Shown here piece by piece: positions 1 through 13,755 of a stretch of 64,000 nt of DNA (its first letter is position 1; the number at the start of each line of letters is the position of its first letter). Origin of the DNA: Scylla paramamosain (lineage: Eukaryota; Arthropoda; Malacostraca; Decapoda; Portunidae); the NCBI RefSeq assembly GCF_035594125.1, contig NC_087192.1, positions 6,168,501 through 6,232,500 of the forward strand, written 5' to 3'. The notes under the pieces are model-generated. The model searched no databases. It had not been told where the DNA came from and saw nothing but the letters and a program-made list of their open reading frames with translations. The position numbers and the translations under genes were made by a program.

Positions 1-92
1 TTGAGACTTAACCCACCCTTAAGCTCTCAACAAAAAAACAAAATCATAGAATTTACAGTTTTATACGTCTCTACATGAAGTCACGCCACTAA

Positions 93-683
93 CTCAGCAA
101 AATAATACTTTCAAGAAACACACTCAGTATCTTCGTTCCTGGAATTGCCACGGGGATAATGGCCGTCTTTTCCATCACCTCGCACCAGTATTTATGTGGT
201 TTTCTTGAAAGCAGCGGACGAGAAGAAAAATTATGCTAATCTCTTACTCTCAGAAATCTCTCAATACGAGGAAGACTAAACATACTGGAATCACAATGGA
301 TTAAAAGGAAATTACATAGAGATCAAGGGGACCAACTTTGAGTCTGCGAGTGGGTGGCAGGGATGAGCGTGGAAGGCTTCAACGAGCTACACAGGATAGA
401 AAGGGAATGGAGAAAAAAGGCTAACGATCTCTATGAAGAATATGCAAGAAAAGGAATATACCAAGAGGTCACCCCAGATGGATAACAATGAAAACTAAAC
501 AATGACCTAACAGTATAAATATTTACTTATGATAGCAACACATCTCAGACAGAAAATAAAGGTCCAGTTGACTGATACCGATTTAGCGGATCGTATTATA
601 GGGATTATGTTCTAGCTGGTGAGCTTCAAAGACATGAAATTCAGAAAATATGCGTGGGAGTTGTTAGGGGCGTGATCTTTTTC
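93..683 (+). pseudogene. Decayed coding-like stretch, family unknown
   Basis: One plus-strand frame (codons starting at positions divisible by three) reads as protein-like sequence broken by stops at 237, 339, 483, 489, 516 and around 570. Intact pieces include SLTLRNLSIRGRLNILESQW, then EGFNELHRIEREWRKKANDL running on to YEEYARKGIYQEVTPDG, then SYYRDYVLAGELQRHEIQKI. Composition is balanced and not repeat-derived, unlike nearly all other open frames here. I do not recognise the family. A dead transposable-element protein or an old gene remnant are both possible; chance is not excluded. Confidence 0.3.
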
Positions 684-1281
684 TTCTATATACCTATATC
701 TTAACCTATAATGAAACCGTGTCGAGTGCAACAAAATATAACAAGAAAAAAGAAAAAAAACTAACAACAACAGATGTTCAATTTCCGCATCTCTAAGAAG
801 TCAAAAGTTCCAACCAAGTTAACCAATTAAGTTCATAAGATTTGTTGACATCCCTCCCTTGAAACAGTCCAAGTCACAGGAAGGCAGACAAACAAACCAG
901 ACAAACAGTTCCAGCGTTTACATTGAGGGTATACTAATTAGAAAGCCAGTGACTAATGGTCATTTTAGCTCCATCTTACATTCTCAGGTGCAGGGATACA
1001 CGAAGGGCGGGCACAGTGAAGACGGAGAGGAAGAATAATGACGGGGATTGCATGTAGGGGGCGCCAGATCATCCTGATAGATGACTAAACTTTCATAACG
1101 ATGGCGGTAAAAAGAGATCAGGGCGGGCAGGTACTGGAGGGGCGAGAAGTAAGACAAAAACAGGGAGGTGGCGGGGAAGATGAGGTGCAGGTAAGGCGAT
1201 CGTAGGTGACGGGAAGAATGAGGAAACTTGGAAAAACTTGATAGATGAGACGGCTATAACAGTAAAGATACCAGAATACCA
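684..1281. other. Unassigned A-rich stretch
   Basis: No exon with splice sites or recognisable protein motif was seen on either strand. The plus strand is purine-rich toward 1130-1230. Confidence 0.5.
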
Positions 1282-1478
1282 AGAAACTGGACAGATAGAC
1301 ATAGATAGATAGACACGTAGACGGGCAGACAGACAGGTAGACACAGATTGACCGATGGACAGATAGAAAGATAGATAGATGGATACACGGAAAGACAGAT
1401 AGATAGATAGATATATAGATACAGACAGGTAGATAGGTAAATAGATAGACAGACGGACGGACGGATGAACAGATAGAC

Positions 1479-1510
<32 letters not shown>

Positions 1511-1560
1511 TGACAGACAGATAGATAGATAGACAGACAGAGACAGACAGAGAGAAATAT
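1282..1560. repeat. Degenerate (GATA)n/(GACA)n satellite
   Basis: A 280-bp run of imperfect GATA, GACA and GACG tetramers, with a cleaner GATA block at 1482-1510. The open frames on the minus strand here ([15 protein letters not shown]) are only its translation. Confidence 0.9.
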
Positions 1561-2748
1561 AAATAGATACTATAAACAGATGAATAATCCACCAGTAAAA
1601 GAGAAGAGTGGAGAAACAAACAACATCGGAGTGTAAAACAATAATGCAAAAAAGAGAAAATAAATAAAAGAAACAATGTTAAAAATTTTCAGGTCAAATG
1701 AAGAAAAAAAAAAAAGTAAAACTGAGATACTTTACGGCAAAGGTAATGCTTGCAGAGAGTCAACAGGACCATTAAACTTGCAACTCCAGACACAGGCAGT
1801 AATTGGCAGCACTTTGGCCTCGTATATATATAGACAGCGGTGGCGCAAAAGGTACTGGGGACAGCAGACGATCAAACCTTTCTATTTTTTTAACAAGAAA
1901 ACACACAAAATAACAAATATTTCTTTCCGATCATTACAATATAATTAACAACTCCAAATGTAAACGCTCACTGAAAAACACTCACAAATTCATTTGAAAA
2001 AGCTGATTAATTAATGCCATCAAAAGCAACACCACATTGTATTAATAACAATGGGATATATATCAATAAAAAAAAAAAAATTCAAAATACACAAATATTC
2101 AAAATACATATAGAAAAATGTTGATTGGTAAAGGGGAGACTGGGAGTAATGGAGTTGGGGGCGGGGGGGGAGGAAAGGATCAGTGGGAGAATGAGGTGAG
2201 GCAGAAATGAGAACTAGGAGCGTTACGTGGGAGGTCACGGGAGGAAAGGAGAAACAGTGGGGAGTGGAAGTGACACCTGGGAGAAGTAACGATGAGAATG
2301 AGGCAAGGGGGAGTAGAATAAGACAGGGCGTAGTAAAACTGATACAATGGAGAGGTAAAGATGAGGAGCAGATACGCGAGGGAGTAGGTTGGGGAAGGGG
2401 ACAATAGGTGAAGGTGGTGTGATATGTTGCATGAGAATACACAGAGAAAGAGAGTCAGGAGGCAGGAGACTCTTGACATTCGAATTATTTATGGACAGCG
2501 AAAAGCAATTTGGCTCAGAATTGCTATATAAAAGATTCACAGGAGCTGCTCGGGCTGGCGACGGGAGTAACAGAAGAGGTTACGAAGAAAGACAAAAAAA
2601 AGTGACGAAATGCAAAAACGTGTAATTACTCCCACGTGCAGCAGAGCAAAGGCGGTGCTCGTTTGTTTTAGTTGTGTTCAAGTTTACATTGGCTGGTGGG
2701 GAGTGCCCTGTTTTTTACTCTCTTTTTTTTATTTTTGCTTCTGCCTGT

Positions 2749-2750
<2 letters not shown>
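1561..2750. other. Unassigned purine-rich stretch
   Basis: A/G-rich on the plus strand, strongest at 2130-2410. No supported gene. Confidence 0.5.

Positions 2751-2828
<78 letters not shown>
2751..2828. repeat. (GT)39 array
   Basis: Uninterrupted dinucleotide array followed by T-rich sequence. Confidence 0.97.
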
Positions 2829-2830
<2 letters not shown>

Positions 2831-3910
2831 CTCTATTCAAGTTATTGTTTTCTGTTTCATGTAACGTTATGAGTTTTTGTTCCTTTACTAAACTTCGATT
2901 TCATATTTTTATCTAAACATTTATCTATTATTATTTGTTTGTTTTATCATATTAATTCATTCACATACCCATTGATCTACTTACTTATTTACTCCATTTG
3001 GTCATTTCCTTTACGGTAACATAATCGAACTTATTAATTTATCAATCCATTTGTTAATTTCCCTAACAATAACATATTTGAGCCGACTCCTTGCTTCCCT
3101 ACTCCCTTGGTCCCAGTGGTGTCTAATTGCCTCAGCTTACACCTCATGATGGACGCCTGCTGCCGGCAACGCTCTGAGAGTTGTGTAAAGAGCTCTGAGC
3201 TGCTTTGTACCAAGCCACTCATTATGATCCGTAAGTTTAAATTATTTCATATCTTACTTGACTGTGGCAAAATGAACGACCTACTATATTTTCCAGTTCA
3301 TCTATATAAACAAGGTAAGTCTCCTCACGTAATATAAGGTAACTCTACTTCATTACCTAAAGAAATGGACAGGTTAGCAATAATCATGTCTTAGGGAGTA
3401 TTGCCTCCCTTATTTCAAACGACGAAAGAGTGATGCACTGCACTTTTATGTTAAAATATTCTTATCTATCTTCAACTCTTTTCACTTTCACGTAGGATCA
3501 CTGAGTCTAACTGGCATCCACCACTGCCGTATTAAAAATATCACTGTTAAGTTTTCTCTTTGTTATCCACACACAGCTGGCCCACAATTGTTCCACCACC
3601 CTCTCCTATTTCTACACACCCCTACTTCCATATTCATCACTCTTTAACTCACATCAATCATCCCTTCTTCCTTTGTGTCCATATATAATCAAACCCATTG
3701 AAATTTCCAAAGAGAAAAAAAAAAAAGAACCCTCGAAACATAAAAATCAGAGCTAACATCATAACGCAACAAACAAAAATAAGGAACATAAAGGACTACA
3801 GCTTCCGCACCCTCACCTCATCTCACCTGGAGTTAAACGGCGCAGCGTAATCACCATCAAAACTCGTGGGTGAGAGGAGTGAGAGATCTTTCTCGTTACA
3901 CGTGCCTCAT

Positions 3911-3911
<1 letters not shown>
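2829..3911. other. Unassigned unique stretch
   Basis: Mixed-composition, mildly AT-rich sequence. Short open frames at 3034-3337 show no splice-flanked or family-like exon, and the missing Ig3 exon was not found here. Confidence 0.5.
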
Positions 3912-4613
<702 letters not shown>

Positions 4614-4850
4614 GGTTACTAATTACGGGTTTTGACTAATTAATCCCAGTCATTAATGAAGACTATCTATCAAGACTCGTTCGTTTTTTTTTTTTTTTTG
4701 GAAGAGCAATTTTATTTTTTCCCCCGGAGAGCGTGATGCGATATTTTATTTGCAACCGTGTTAATTTTTCACATGATGTTTGTTTATTTTGGTGTTTTTT
4801 CTCCTGTGATGATGGCTGCACCTGAATATAAAGTTCTCTCATTTTATTTT

Positions 4851-4852
<2 letters not shown>

Positions 4853-4931
<79 letters not shown>

Positions 4932-4988
4932 TTTTTGAGATTCGATTCTTTTAATAAAGTTTCGGGTCCTGATAGCGCGTGGGCAAGG

Positions 4989-5058
<70 letters not shown>
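4853..5058. repeat. Inverted pair: (TG)n then (AC)n
   Basis: (TG)n at 4853-4929 and (AC)n at 4991-5058 are complementary and separated by a 61-bp spacer, so the pair can form a long hairpin. It lies 115 bp downstream of the Ig3 exon donor. Confidence 0.95.
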
Positions 5059-5060
<2 letters not shown>

Positions 5061-5171
5061 AAACAAATTCCCTAAAAAAATTTAAAAAATAAAATAAAAA
5101 TAAAATAAAAAAATAACAATTTCCTTTCCACATTATTTTTCCCACAGCACCTTAACACCTTCAAGACTCAC

Positions 5172-5323
5172 CTGAGACTTTTGCTGCGCCACCTGCTTGC
5201 CCTGAAGGAACCACGTGATGAGCGGCGGCGGGTTGCTGCCCACCACCGTGCAGACCAGTTCGGCGCTGCGCCCTGCCACCAGCGGATTGTCCTCCGACGT
5301 GACACTAACACTAAGAGGACCGC
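5172..5323 (-). CDS. Sidestep-like exon: N-terminal part of Ig3
   Basis: The 152-bp exon has acceptor ttccctactcag and donor gtgagt. After a Cys formed across the junction it reads GPLSVSVTSEDNPLVAGRSA, then ELVCTVVGSNPPPLITWFLQ and ends KSQ in phase 0. The Cys of LVC and the Trp of ITW are the B-strand Cys and C-strand Trp of a third Ig domain. The 'RPLSV.I....PL.AGR..EL.C...GS.PP..ITW' pattern is conserved in Sidestep proteins. The exon carrying the F-strand Cys of this domain should follow at lower coordinates; I saw no match in 1-5171, so it may lie outside the window. Confidence 0.88.
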
Positions 5324-5408
5324 CTGAGTAGGGAACAGAAAACGAGAATGAATGAGAAGGGACAGGAATGAAAACGGGATTAAGATTAGACCGATGGTAC
5401 TGACAAAA

Positions 5409-5496
5409 AGAAATTGATTGATTGATTGATTAGAGACGTATAAATCTGGTGCACGATTGGAAGAAGGGCCTGATTGATTGACTGATTGACTGATTG
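5409..5496. repeat. Two short (GATT/GACT)n tracts
   Basis: GATT repeats at 5412-5432 and GATT/GACT repeats at 5471-5496, separated by unique DNA. Confidence 0.8.
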
Positions 5497-6044
5497 ATGC
5501 ACAGGAAACGCTAAATCGGGTTCACGCGGGGGACAAGAGGAAGAGGGTGATCATTTCCGAGTAGGGAGTTTAAATGCTGAGGGAGAAGTAGCCAGTTAGG
5601 AAGGGAGAAGAGAAGACGGATGCTGCATGGACGCGGCAACCAATCGTCGCTGAGAGAGGGTCGAGCTGAAAAATGGACGCATAAAAACCCGTCACGTCGT
5701 AGGGCTGCGCTGAGTGATGGGCGGCCAGGCGTCACTGTAGGGGCGTCGGGTCCTCTCCAGCGTGATTTAGGGCTTGTGAAAGGCAAGACTATTTACTTAT
5801 TTTTACTTACTTTTATTTATTTTTTTTTATCCTGAAGTGTAATTTCTCAATAGCTTGCTGTTTACGGCACCAAAATCAATCAGTTAATGGATTCGTGGTT
5901 CTTTAATGTGTGTGGTGATCTTAATTCGTCTTGTAGAAGGAGTATGCTGGTAAGTTGTATTACGTGTATTGGTGTGTGTGTGTTGAGGGGGAAGGGGGTC
6001 GCTGGTTGTGTGCTTATCAATCATTTACATGTTTTATTTCTGGC

Positions 6045-6165
<121 letters not shown>

Positions 6166-6412
6166 TTTCCTCCCTCTTGCAGGTGAAAATTTCCCACATT
6201 TATCTTGAAAATGTCACAATATAAGAGTCTCGCAAAAAAAGGTTGGTGATGAAATAAAGATTTTGTGAAAGTGCGTCGCAATTAGTCATTTCATTTATTT
6301 TTATTCTTTCAGTTAATATACGTTCTTTTATACGGACTGAACGTTTGCGCTTGTGCTTTAAGCACAAAAGTCGCAATGCAGAAAACTTGCAAAATAGTTG
6401 ATTACAGAATGA

Positions 6413-6414
<2 letters not shown>

Positions 6415-6480
<66 letters not shown>
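6415..6480. repeat. (CA)33 array
   Basis: Uninterrupted. It gives rise to the Thr-His and Val-Cys open frames around it. Confidence 0.97.
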
Positions 6481-6481
<1 letters not shown>

Positions 6482-7066
6482 TGCAACAAGCGGAAATACT
6501 CAAATCCTGGGCAACACAATGGCACAACGCAAAAGTTTCGCCGCGTGAGGAGAGGAGAGGACGAACGGACGGACAGCTGTCTCTGGGATGGACAGGGCAG
6601 CATAAAGACACCATAACCCAGAGACGCGACGTAATAATATATAAAAGAGAAAGAAAACGAGCAAACACACAGCACGGCGCGACAACACACCGAGGGAAAA
6701 AAGACACGGCCACACAAAGGAAAAGCTTCAACCACATACGCACAAACCATAACCACAAGAATGAAAGGAAAAAAAATGATGCAAGAACCAACGTACATAA
6801 AAAGAGAAGAAAAAAAAAAACTATAAAAAGAACAACAGTTACAAGCAGCAGCAACAATAAACCGTGGAAAGAGATTTGAGAAAGAATAACGAAAGAAAGA
6901 AATAGTGAGAGAAATACAAAGAAAAGGAAAGTCTGAAATAAAAGAGTAAGAAAAATTAAAGAAAGGTATGAATAAAAGAGGAAAATCGAGAAAGAAAATA
7001 AAGTAAAAAAATAGTTAAGAATAGAACGAAAGAATAAGGAAAGATAAAAAGAAAATACATACTACG

Positions 7067-7068
<2 letters not shown>

Positions 7069-7104
<36 letters not shown>

Positions 7105-7162
7105 CCCCCCCACCACACACACTCCCACAACCACCCACACTAACGTACACATCCAGAAACAT

Positions 7163-7232
<70 letters not shown>
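7069..7232. repeat. Compound (CA)n next to the Ig2 exon
   Basis: (CA)n at 7069-7101 and 7165-7233, separated by C/A-rich DNA. The second block ends only 16 bp from the 3' end of the Ig2 exon, so it sits at the start of the intron in transcript sense. Confidence 0.95.
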
Positions 7233-7234
<2 letters not shown>

Positions 7235-7248
7235 GGACGGCAACTCAC

Positions 7249-7449
7249 AGCTAACGTTGCGGTGGTGCGTGGCCACGAGCGGCGCCGTCACGTCATTGTT
7301 GGAGGCTTGGCAGGTGAAGGGCAGCCGCAGGTCCTTTCTGGAGGCGGGCACCTGGAGGTCGTTCACGGTAGTGCCTGAAGAAGTCACTGTGGCGTTGGCA
7401 TCTACCTCCCTGCCGGCCTGCATCCACACCACGCGCGCCGGCGGAGACC
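7249..7449 (-). CDS. Sidestep-like exon: C-terminal half of Ig2
   Basis: The 201-bp exon has acceptor ttttctccgctag and donor gtgagt. It reads [20 protein letters not shown], and later [16 protein letters not shown], ending RNVS. The Trp of VVW is the C-strand Trp, and the Cys in FTCQASNN is the F-strand Cys; 'TCQASNN' is a strong Sidestep-family signature. NAT, NDV (not a sequon) and NVS occur; NAT and NVS are glycosylation sequons. Start and end phases are both 1. Direct joining to exon 19706-19504 keeps frame but would leave Ig2 without its B-strand Cys, so one exon of symmetric phase is expected between them. Confidence 0.88.
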
Positions 7450-8283
7450 CTAGCGGAGAAAAGGCAGCGGAGATTCAGTGATAGAGGAATGGAAGGAATT
7501 GGAGCATTAAGCCTCTAAATCTGGTGGATCCTTCTTGTCCTTACTTGAACTCAGATTAGATTGTTAGATTAAGTCATGAATGCTCTCTTAAAACCAGTTA
7601 ATTATATTTTGCGAGCCTTTTTCATGCATAAGTAAGGCAAATTAAGGGCATAAACGATTTAAAAAAATATCGTATTTAAACATCTATTATTTCACAGTTC
7701 TAGCATACAAAGGACAATTTTTATCAAGCTCCAAAGAACATCAGAATGCTGTAGGTTAAGTAGAATTACGCAGATTAGGTAAACAATAGACTCTTAGAAT
7801 ATTACGTGATTGTTTAAAAATTTATCCTAGCTAATTCATAATGGGATAAAACAGTATAACAAAGACCTCCTCCCCATCCTGTGCTGGAACGTAAACAGTT
7901 GCCAAATGTGTTACGTAGTATGGGAGGAAAAATAAATAAATAAATAAATAACGAGCTTTCTATAGCAGATTATTCAATTCACAGTTATCTGACGGTCCTT
8001 ACGTCGTCGAAGAGGAGGAAGAAGAGAAGGAACAGAAGAAGGCCAAGGATGAAAAGGAAGAGAAGGAGGAATAGGTAGTGGAAATGATAAAACAGCGATA
8101 TAGAAAGAAAAAAAATGAAAGGCTGAGAATAAAAACAGAAGAAACCAGTCTAACCTGTGGTAGTGCAAGGCATATAGTGGTGGTGGAGTGAGTAAGTCGG
8201 GCACCAGTGAGGGGATTCCTGAAGGAGGCGAGGAAGGACGCGGCGACGTGTAATTAAAGAACCGAATGAAGAAGGTAAGAAGA

Positions 8284-8551
8284 GGAGGAGGAGGAGGAGG
8301 AGGAGGAGGAGGAGGAGGAGGAGGAGGAGGAGGAGGTGGAGGAGGAGGAGGAGGAGGAGGAGGAGGAGGAGGAGGAGGAGGAGGAGTGATTGATTAATTG
8401 TTAGAGTGATTAATTTATTCTTAGCCAAGGGAAAAATACAGAAAAAAAAAAAACGTATCTAAACACAGTGCAAGACGTTGGAGGACGTAGGAGGACGAGG
8501 AGGACGAGGACGAGGACGAGGAGGAGGAGGAGGAGGAGGAGGAGGAGGAGG
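8284..8551. repeat. (GGA)n arrays
   Basis: Two (GGA)n blocks at 8284-8385 (with one GGT unit) and 8488-8551 (mixed GGA/CGA). Confidence 0.95.
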
Positions 8552-8890
8552 AAGGAAAATGAAGCGGTAAAGAAGGAAAGATTGCACGGATGAAGGCAAG
8601 TATTGGGGATGACGTGAACACAATGACGCAGATGATGAACGAATTAAATCCCAAATGATGAACGTGTAACGAAGGACAATATTTCTTTATGCTTTCTATT
8701 TTCTGGTTTGCTTGTTGAGTTATTTCGTTATAACCTTGCTGATTTGATACTTATTTACTTATCGTTTAGTTATTGAAGTGTTTTGGTTCATTTTATTCCT
8801 TCCTTAAAGCAATACTGTCGTAAATATTTCATCTTTATGTGAGATTGTTAGATAAGTGTTCATATTTTTTCCGTTTTTGTTTTGTTGTTG

Positions 8891-8892
<2 letters not shown>

Positions 8893-8927
<35 letters not shown>

Positions 8928-8985
8928 CATTATTATTATTATTACTATTATCATCATTGCCATCATCATTATCAGCACCATTATT
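8893..8985. repeat. (ATT)n array, degenerate at the end
   Basis: ATT units from 8893 to about 8950, then ATC/ATT units. Confidence 0.95.
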
Positions 8986-9321
8986 ACCATGATAACAAGA
9001 AAAAATATTATATACAAGAGATAAAAAACACTATAGAAATTGGGAAGGAAATGGTAGATAGGATATTCATCATTACTTTCATTATCAAATCAATAAGTAA
9101 GAAATAAGATCTATAATGGGTAAGGGAGAAAACAAAAGGGAGGTAAAGTAAGGCTATTAATTTTATTTTCGGAATGTGTTTTTTTGCCGTCACTTTGTTA
9201 ATTGTAAACTGAAAAAAAAAATAAATAAATAACCTAACCAAGAGTTTTCTTTCATCTTTTTATTGCTTTTAATCTCGACACGTTTTTCTTTCTCACTGAG
9301 CTTTCAACATTCATTTTTCAA

Positions 9322-9323
<2 letters not shown>

Positions 9324-9361
<38 letters not shown>

Positions 9362-9372
9362 CTCTCCTCTCT

Positions 9373-9438
<66 letters not shown>

Positions 9439-9744
9439 TCCCTTTTTCCCACTAGTTGTACGTATCTAACTTTCTCTATTCTTTCTTTTCTACTGTTCCT
9501 TTCTATCCCCAAAACTTTCTTTCTTCTTTCCTTCCTCCATTCCCTTCTTTTCCTTACCAGATTTATATTTCTAACTTTTCTTATTCGTTCTCTTTCTTTG
9601 TCTCTTTTCTTCTTTTCTTTCTCTAACCCTCATTCTATACTCCTCTCTATTTTCGTTTCTCCTTTCCTCTCTAACATCCATTCTATATTCCTCTCTCCTC
9701 CCTCCATTTCTCTGTCTCTCTCTCTTGACGCTCTATTCTAACTT

Positions 9745-9821
<77 letters not shown>
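9324..9821. repeat. (CT)n arrays
   Basis: Interrupted (CT)n at 9324-9436 and a clean block at 9746-9821. Confidence 0.95.
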
Positions 9822-9824
<3 letters not shown>

Positions 9825-10450
9825 TTCCTTCCTTGATTTTCTATTCTATCTTTCTCTCTCGTCGCTCCCTTCCTCATTTCCTCCCTCATTTCTCCATTTT
9901 ATCTTCGTCTCCTCTATGTTCTTTTCTTCTATTCCTTCTCTTGAGTCTATTTTATTATTTTCTCTCTCCCGTGTTTCTTTCTCCTTTCCTTCCTTGATCT
10001 TCCATTCTGTCCATCTCTCTCTCTTTCTCCCTCTATTCTCATTTCCTCCCTCAGTTCTCTATTTCATCTTCCTCTCCCTATGTTCTTTTTCTTTTCTCCT
10101 TTTAATCCCTGAAACTTCGATTTTATCTTCCTCTCTCATATCTTTCTTTCCTTTCTTGATTATCCATTCTATCTTTATCTACTCCCTCCTCTTCTCATTT
10201 CCTCCCTTAATTGTCCATTCTGTCTTCTCCTCTATGTTCCTTTTTCTTCTTTTCCTTCTACGTTCTATGTTTCCTTCCTTTAGTTTTCTCTCTCTTCCCT
10301 GCTTTTCTCAATTCCTTCTTCAAAATGTACACTATATCTTTCTCTCGCCCTATGTTCCTTTCCTATTTTTTTCGTCCCTCACTAGAACGTTCATTTTATG
10401 CTCCCTCCTTCCATCTCACGCCCGTCCATCGTCTTTCGTTATCTGGAGAA
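9822..10450. repeat. Pyrimidine-rich degenerate minisatellite
   Basis: Repeated phrases such as CTCATTTCCTCCCT, TCCATTCTATCTT and CTCTATGTTC recur around 9870-9920, 10040-10090 and 10195-10245, implying a long diverged tandem unit of roughly 160 bp. The 181-aa open frame on the plus strand is a translation of this DNA. Confidence 0.75.
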
Positions 10451-10701
10451 AACTAAAATAGACACTCAATACACGTCAACCATTACGAGTTTTTCTACCA
10501 TCCATGTAATATAATAAGACCTTTTACACCCACACCCACACACACACAGTCACAGTCACACACACACACACACACACACACACCTGAAAGCAGCGAGAAG
10601 CCACACAACACTGGTTCTCTGAGTATAAAAAAAAAATCAATTGAATAAAAAAAGCACACGAGAACCGGGATTAAACACTAATTCCAGATAATTGGCAAAG
10701 G

Positions 10702-11395
<694 letters not shown>

Positions 11396-11718
11396 AATGT
11401 ACTAGTACATAAGCGAATATATACTTTTTCTTTGTCTTTCCTATAACAAGAACTTTTCCATGCTAGGAATATGAGAACACTTTCGAAGCTAAATTTCCTT
11501 CCGCTTCAGAAAATTTTTCGAAATTTATTTTCATTTGGTGGGAACTGTAAATAAGGGGATTTTTTTGTTTTTTTTTCCAGTTTTGTATTTTTGGCTAGAT
11601 CCTTTGCTCATAAGAAACAAATTTATATATTAATGATAAGAAAGTGAAACACAAGAGTAATTGTAATAATGAAAGTGGTTATTACTGAAAATAATATCGG
11701 AGTTAAGTTATAGTAAAT

Positions 11719-11820
<102 letters not shown>

Positions 11821-12334
11821 CGTACACGCAAAGTTTACATAATCCAGTTGAACATTAAAACATAAATGTACGTATTTCCTGCTTTCCTCTTCTTCCACCG
11901 CCTTAAAAAAAATTCCGTTATTTACCAAATTTCAGTTACTGTTTATTTTCACAAATGGTATAATGAATGACAGAAATCACATTTGAAAAAAGCCGTCAAA
12001 TGTGTCACTCAATTTGGTTTTACTACTATGGCTCTCCTGTAGAAATAAAATGTCTACATGGAAAGACAGGGAGACGCAGAAAACAATAAATTAGTTTATA
12101 ATTTCTAACTCAGAATAAATTTCGATTATATAGTACAAAAAATGTGTCCATAGAAACTTTGGTTGATCAAGAGAAAAATTTTGTAACATGGAAAAGATTA
12201 ATCACCGCAGAAGAAAGAGGACAACATTCACACACCAACACACTCTATTCAGTGTAATATCCTGAAAAGTCCTACTTTCATCAACATTGAAAATATTCTA
12301 ATACTGACTAACCGGTGCTTTCATTTTCACTGCG

Positions 12335-12495
12335 ATTACAGTATAGTGAATGAGGTTGACAAGCGCGTGGGATCAGAATACATTACAGTGATTAGGCGAT
12401 GTTTATGTAGCTTCTGATCCCCCCAAACATGAGGGTAACGACCTGACTGGCGCAGTAAAGGGGAGACTTGCCACTGAGGATATAGCCAAGTGTGT
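12335..12495 (+). other. Exon-like unique segment, not assigned
   Basis: A plus-strand frame from 12393 to 12538 (LGDVYVASDPPKHEGNDLTG onward) passes a GTAAGT donor-like site at 12509-12514, preceded by several cag/tag acceptor-like sites (12340, 12385, 12409). The opposite strand is also open. No family match is recognised; it may equally be a piece of an interspersed repeat. Confidence 0.2.
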
Positions 12496-12719
12496 TATCA
12501 CGGTAGAAGTAAGTGCAGATAAATTATATTAGTAATTAGTATTTTTTTCGCTACTCCTAAAGGCGATGAGAAAGATCTAGCAATAGTTGAGGTGGTGGTG
12601 GTGTTCATAGTGGAAGAAGTGTTAGGACTATTAGCAAAAATAACTAAAATAACAAGAACAGTAAGCCAAATTCATGAATCAATGACAAAAAAAAAAATCA
12701 TCACAAGCTTACACACACA

Positions 12720-12722
<3 letters not shown>

Positions 12723-12815
<93 letters not shown>
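12723..12815. repeat. (CT)46 array
   Basis: Uninterrupted run. Confidence 0.97.
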
Positions 12816-12817
<2 letters not shown>

Positions 12818-13140
12818 TCAGTTCCTTACACACACCTGCCACTACACCCACCTACCACCACCACTACCTAGACGAGGAAAACATCTGCGGCAGACGGGTC
12901 CGGCGGGGGGTAAACAACTCCCCGAAAAAAAAGGGGAAGCCTCCCCCAGTGCTGGCAAACAGGGAGTCTTCTCGCAGGACGCCTTTTCCGCTCTCCTGAG
13001 AGTAATATATTCTGATGTGTAAGGCACCTCCTTTCCTCCCTTCCTTCCTTCCTCCTCTTCTCTCCTGCCCTTTCCTTCCTTCCTTCCTTTTTTTTATCTT
13101 CTTTTTTCTTCTTTAGGTCTCGTGGCAAGCACTCGTGGGT

Positions 13141-13141
<1 letters not shown>

Positions 13142-13237
<96 letters not shown>

Positions 13238-13310
13238 CATAAGAAGGTGCAGCTCGCAGATTTATGCACATTTTGGTCTGATAGGAATACATACATGGCT
13301 CAAAAGAGCA

Positions 13311-13399
<89 letters not shown>
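13142..13399. repeat. Two (GA)n arrays
   Basis: (GA)n at 13142-13233 and 13315-13399 with an 80-bp unique spacer. Confidence 0.97.
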
Positions 13400-13401
<2 letters not shown>

Positions 13402-13678
13402 ATAGAATCTAAAGTATCTATTTGCATGTGCGATCCTGTGATCCTGTGATGGCGCCTCTTGTTCCCCTTCACTGTCTTCCTCTTTTTACCATACTACTCT
13501 TTTTCTCTTTATCTCTGTTTTTATTTCTCCTTTCCTTCCTCTTCCTCCTCCTCCTCCTCCTCCTCCTCCTTCGTACCCGTTGCTTTGTCAGTAAGATTTT
13601 TCTTCTTAAAATTTCTCGTTTTCCTTCCATAAATTATCTCTTCCTTCCTTTTCAGATTCTCTCTGAAGATCGAGCAAT

Positions 13679-13683
<5 letters not shown>

Positions 13684-13752
<69 letters not shown>
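13684..13752. repeat. (CT)34 array
   Basis: Uninterrupted run. Confidence 0.97.

Positions 13753-13755
<3 letters not shown>

Noticed and set aside
12842..13027. Candidate for the missing Ig2 exon reading VVYPPPDPSAADVF in minus sense
   Set aside because: The PP linker look is superficial; no Cys strand or proper donor follows, and a stop comes within a few codons.
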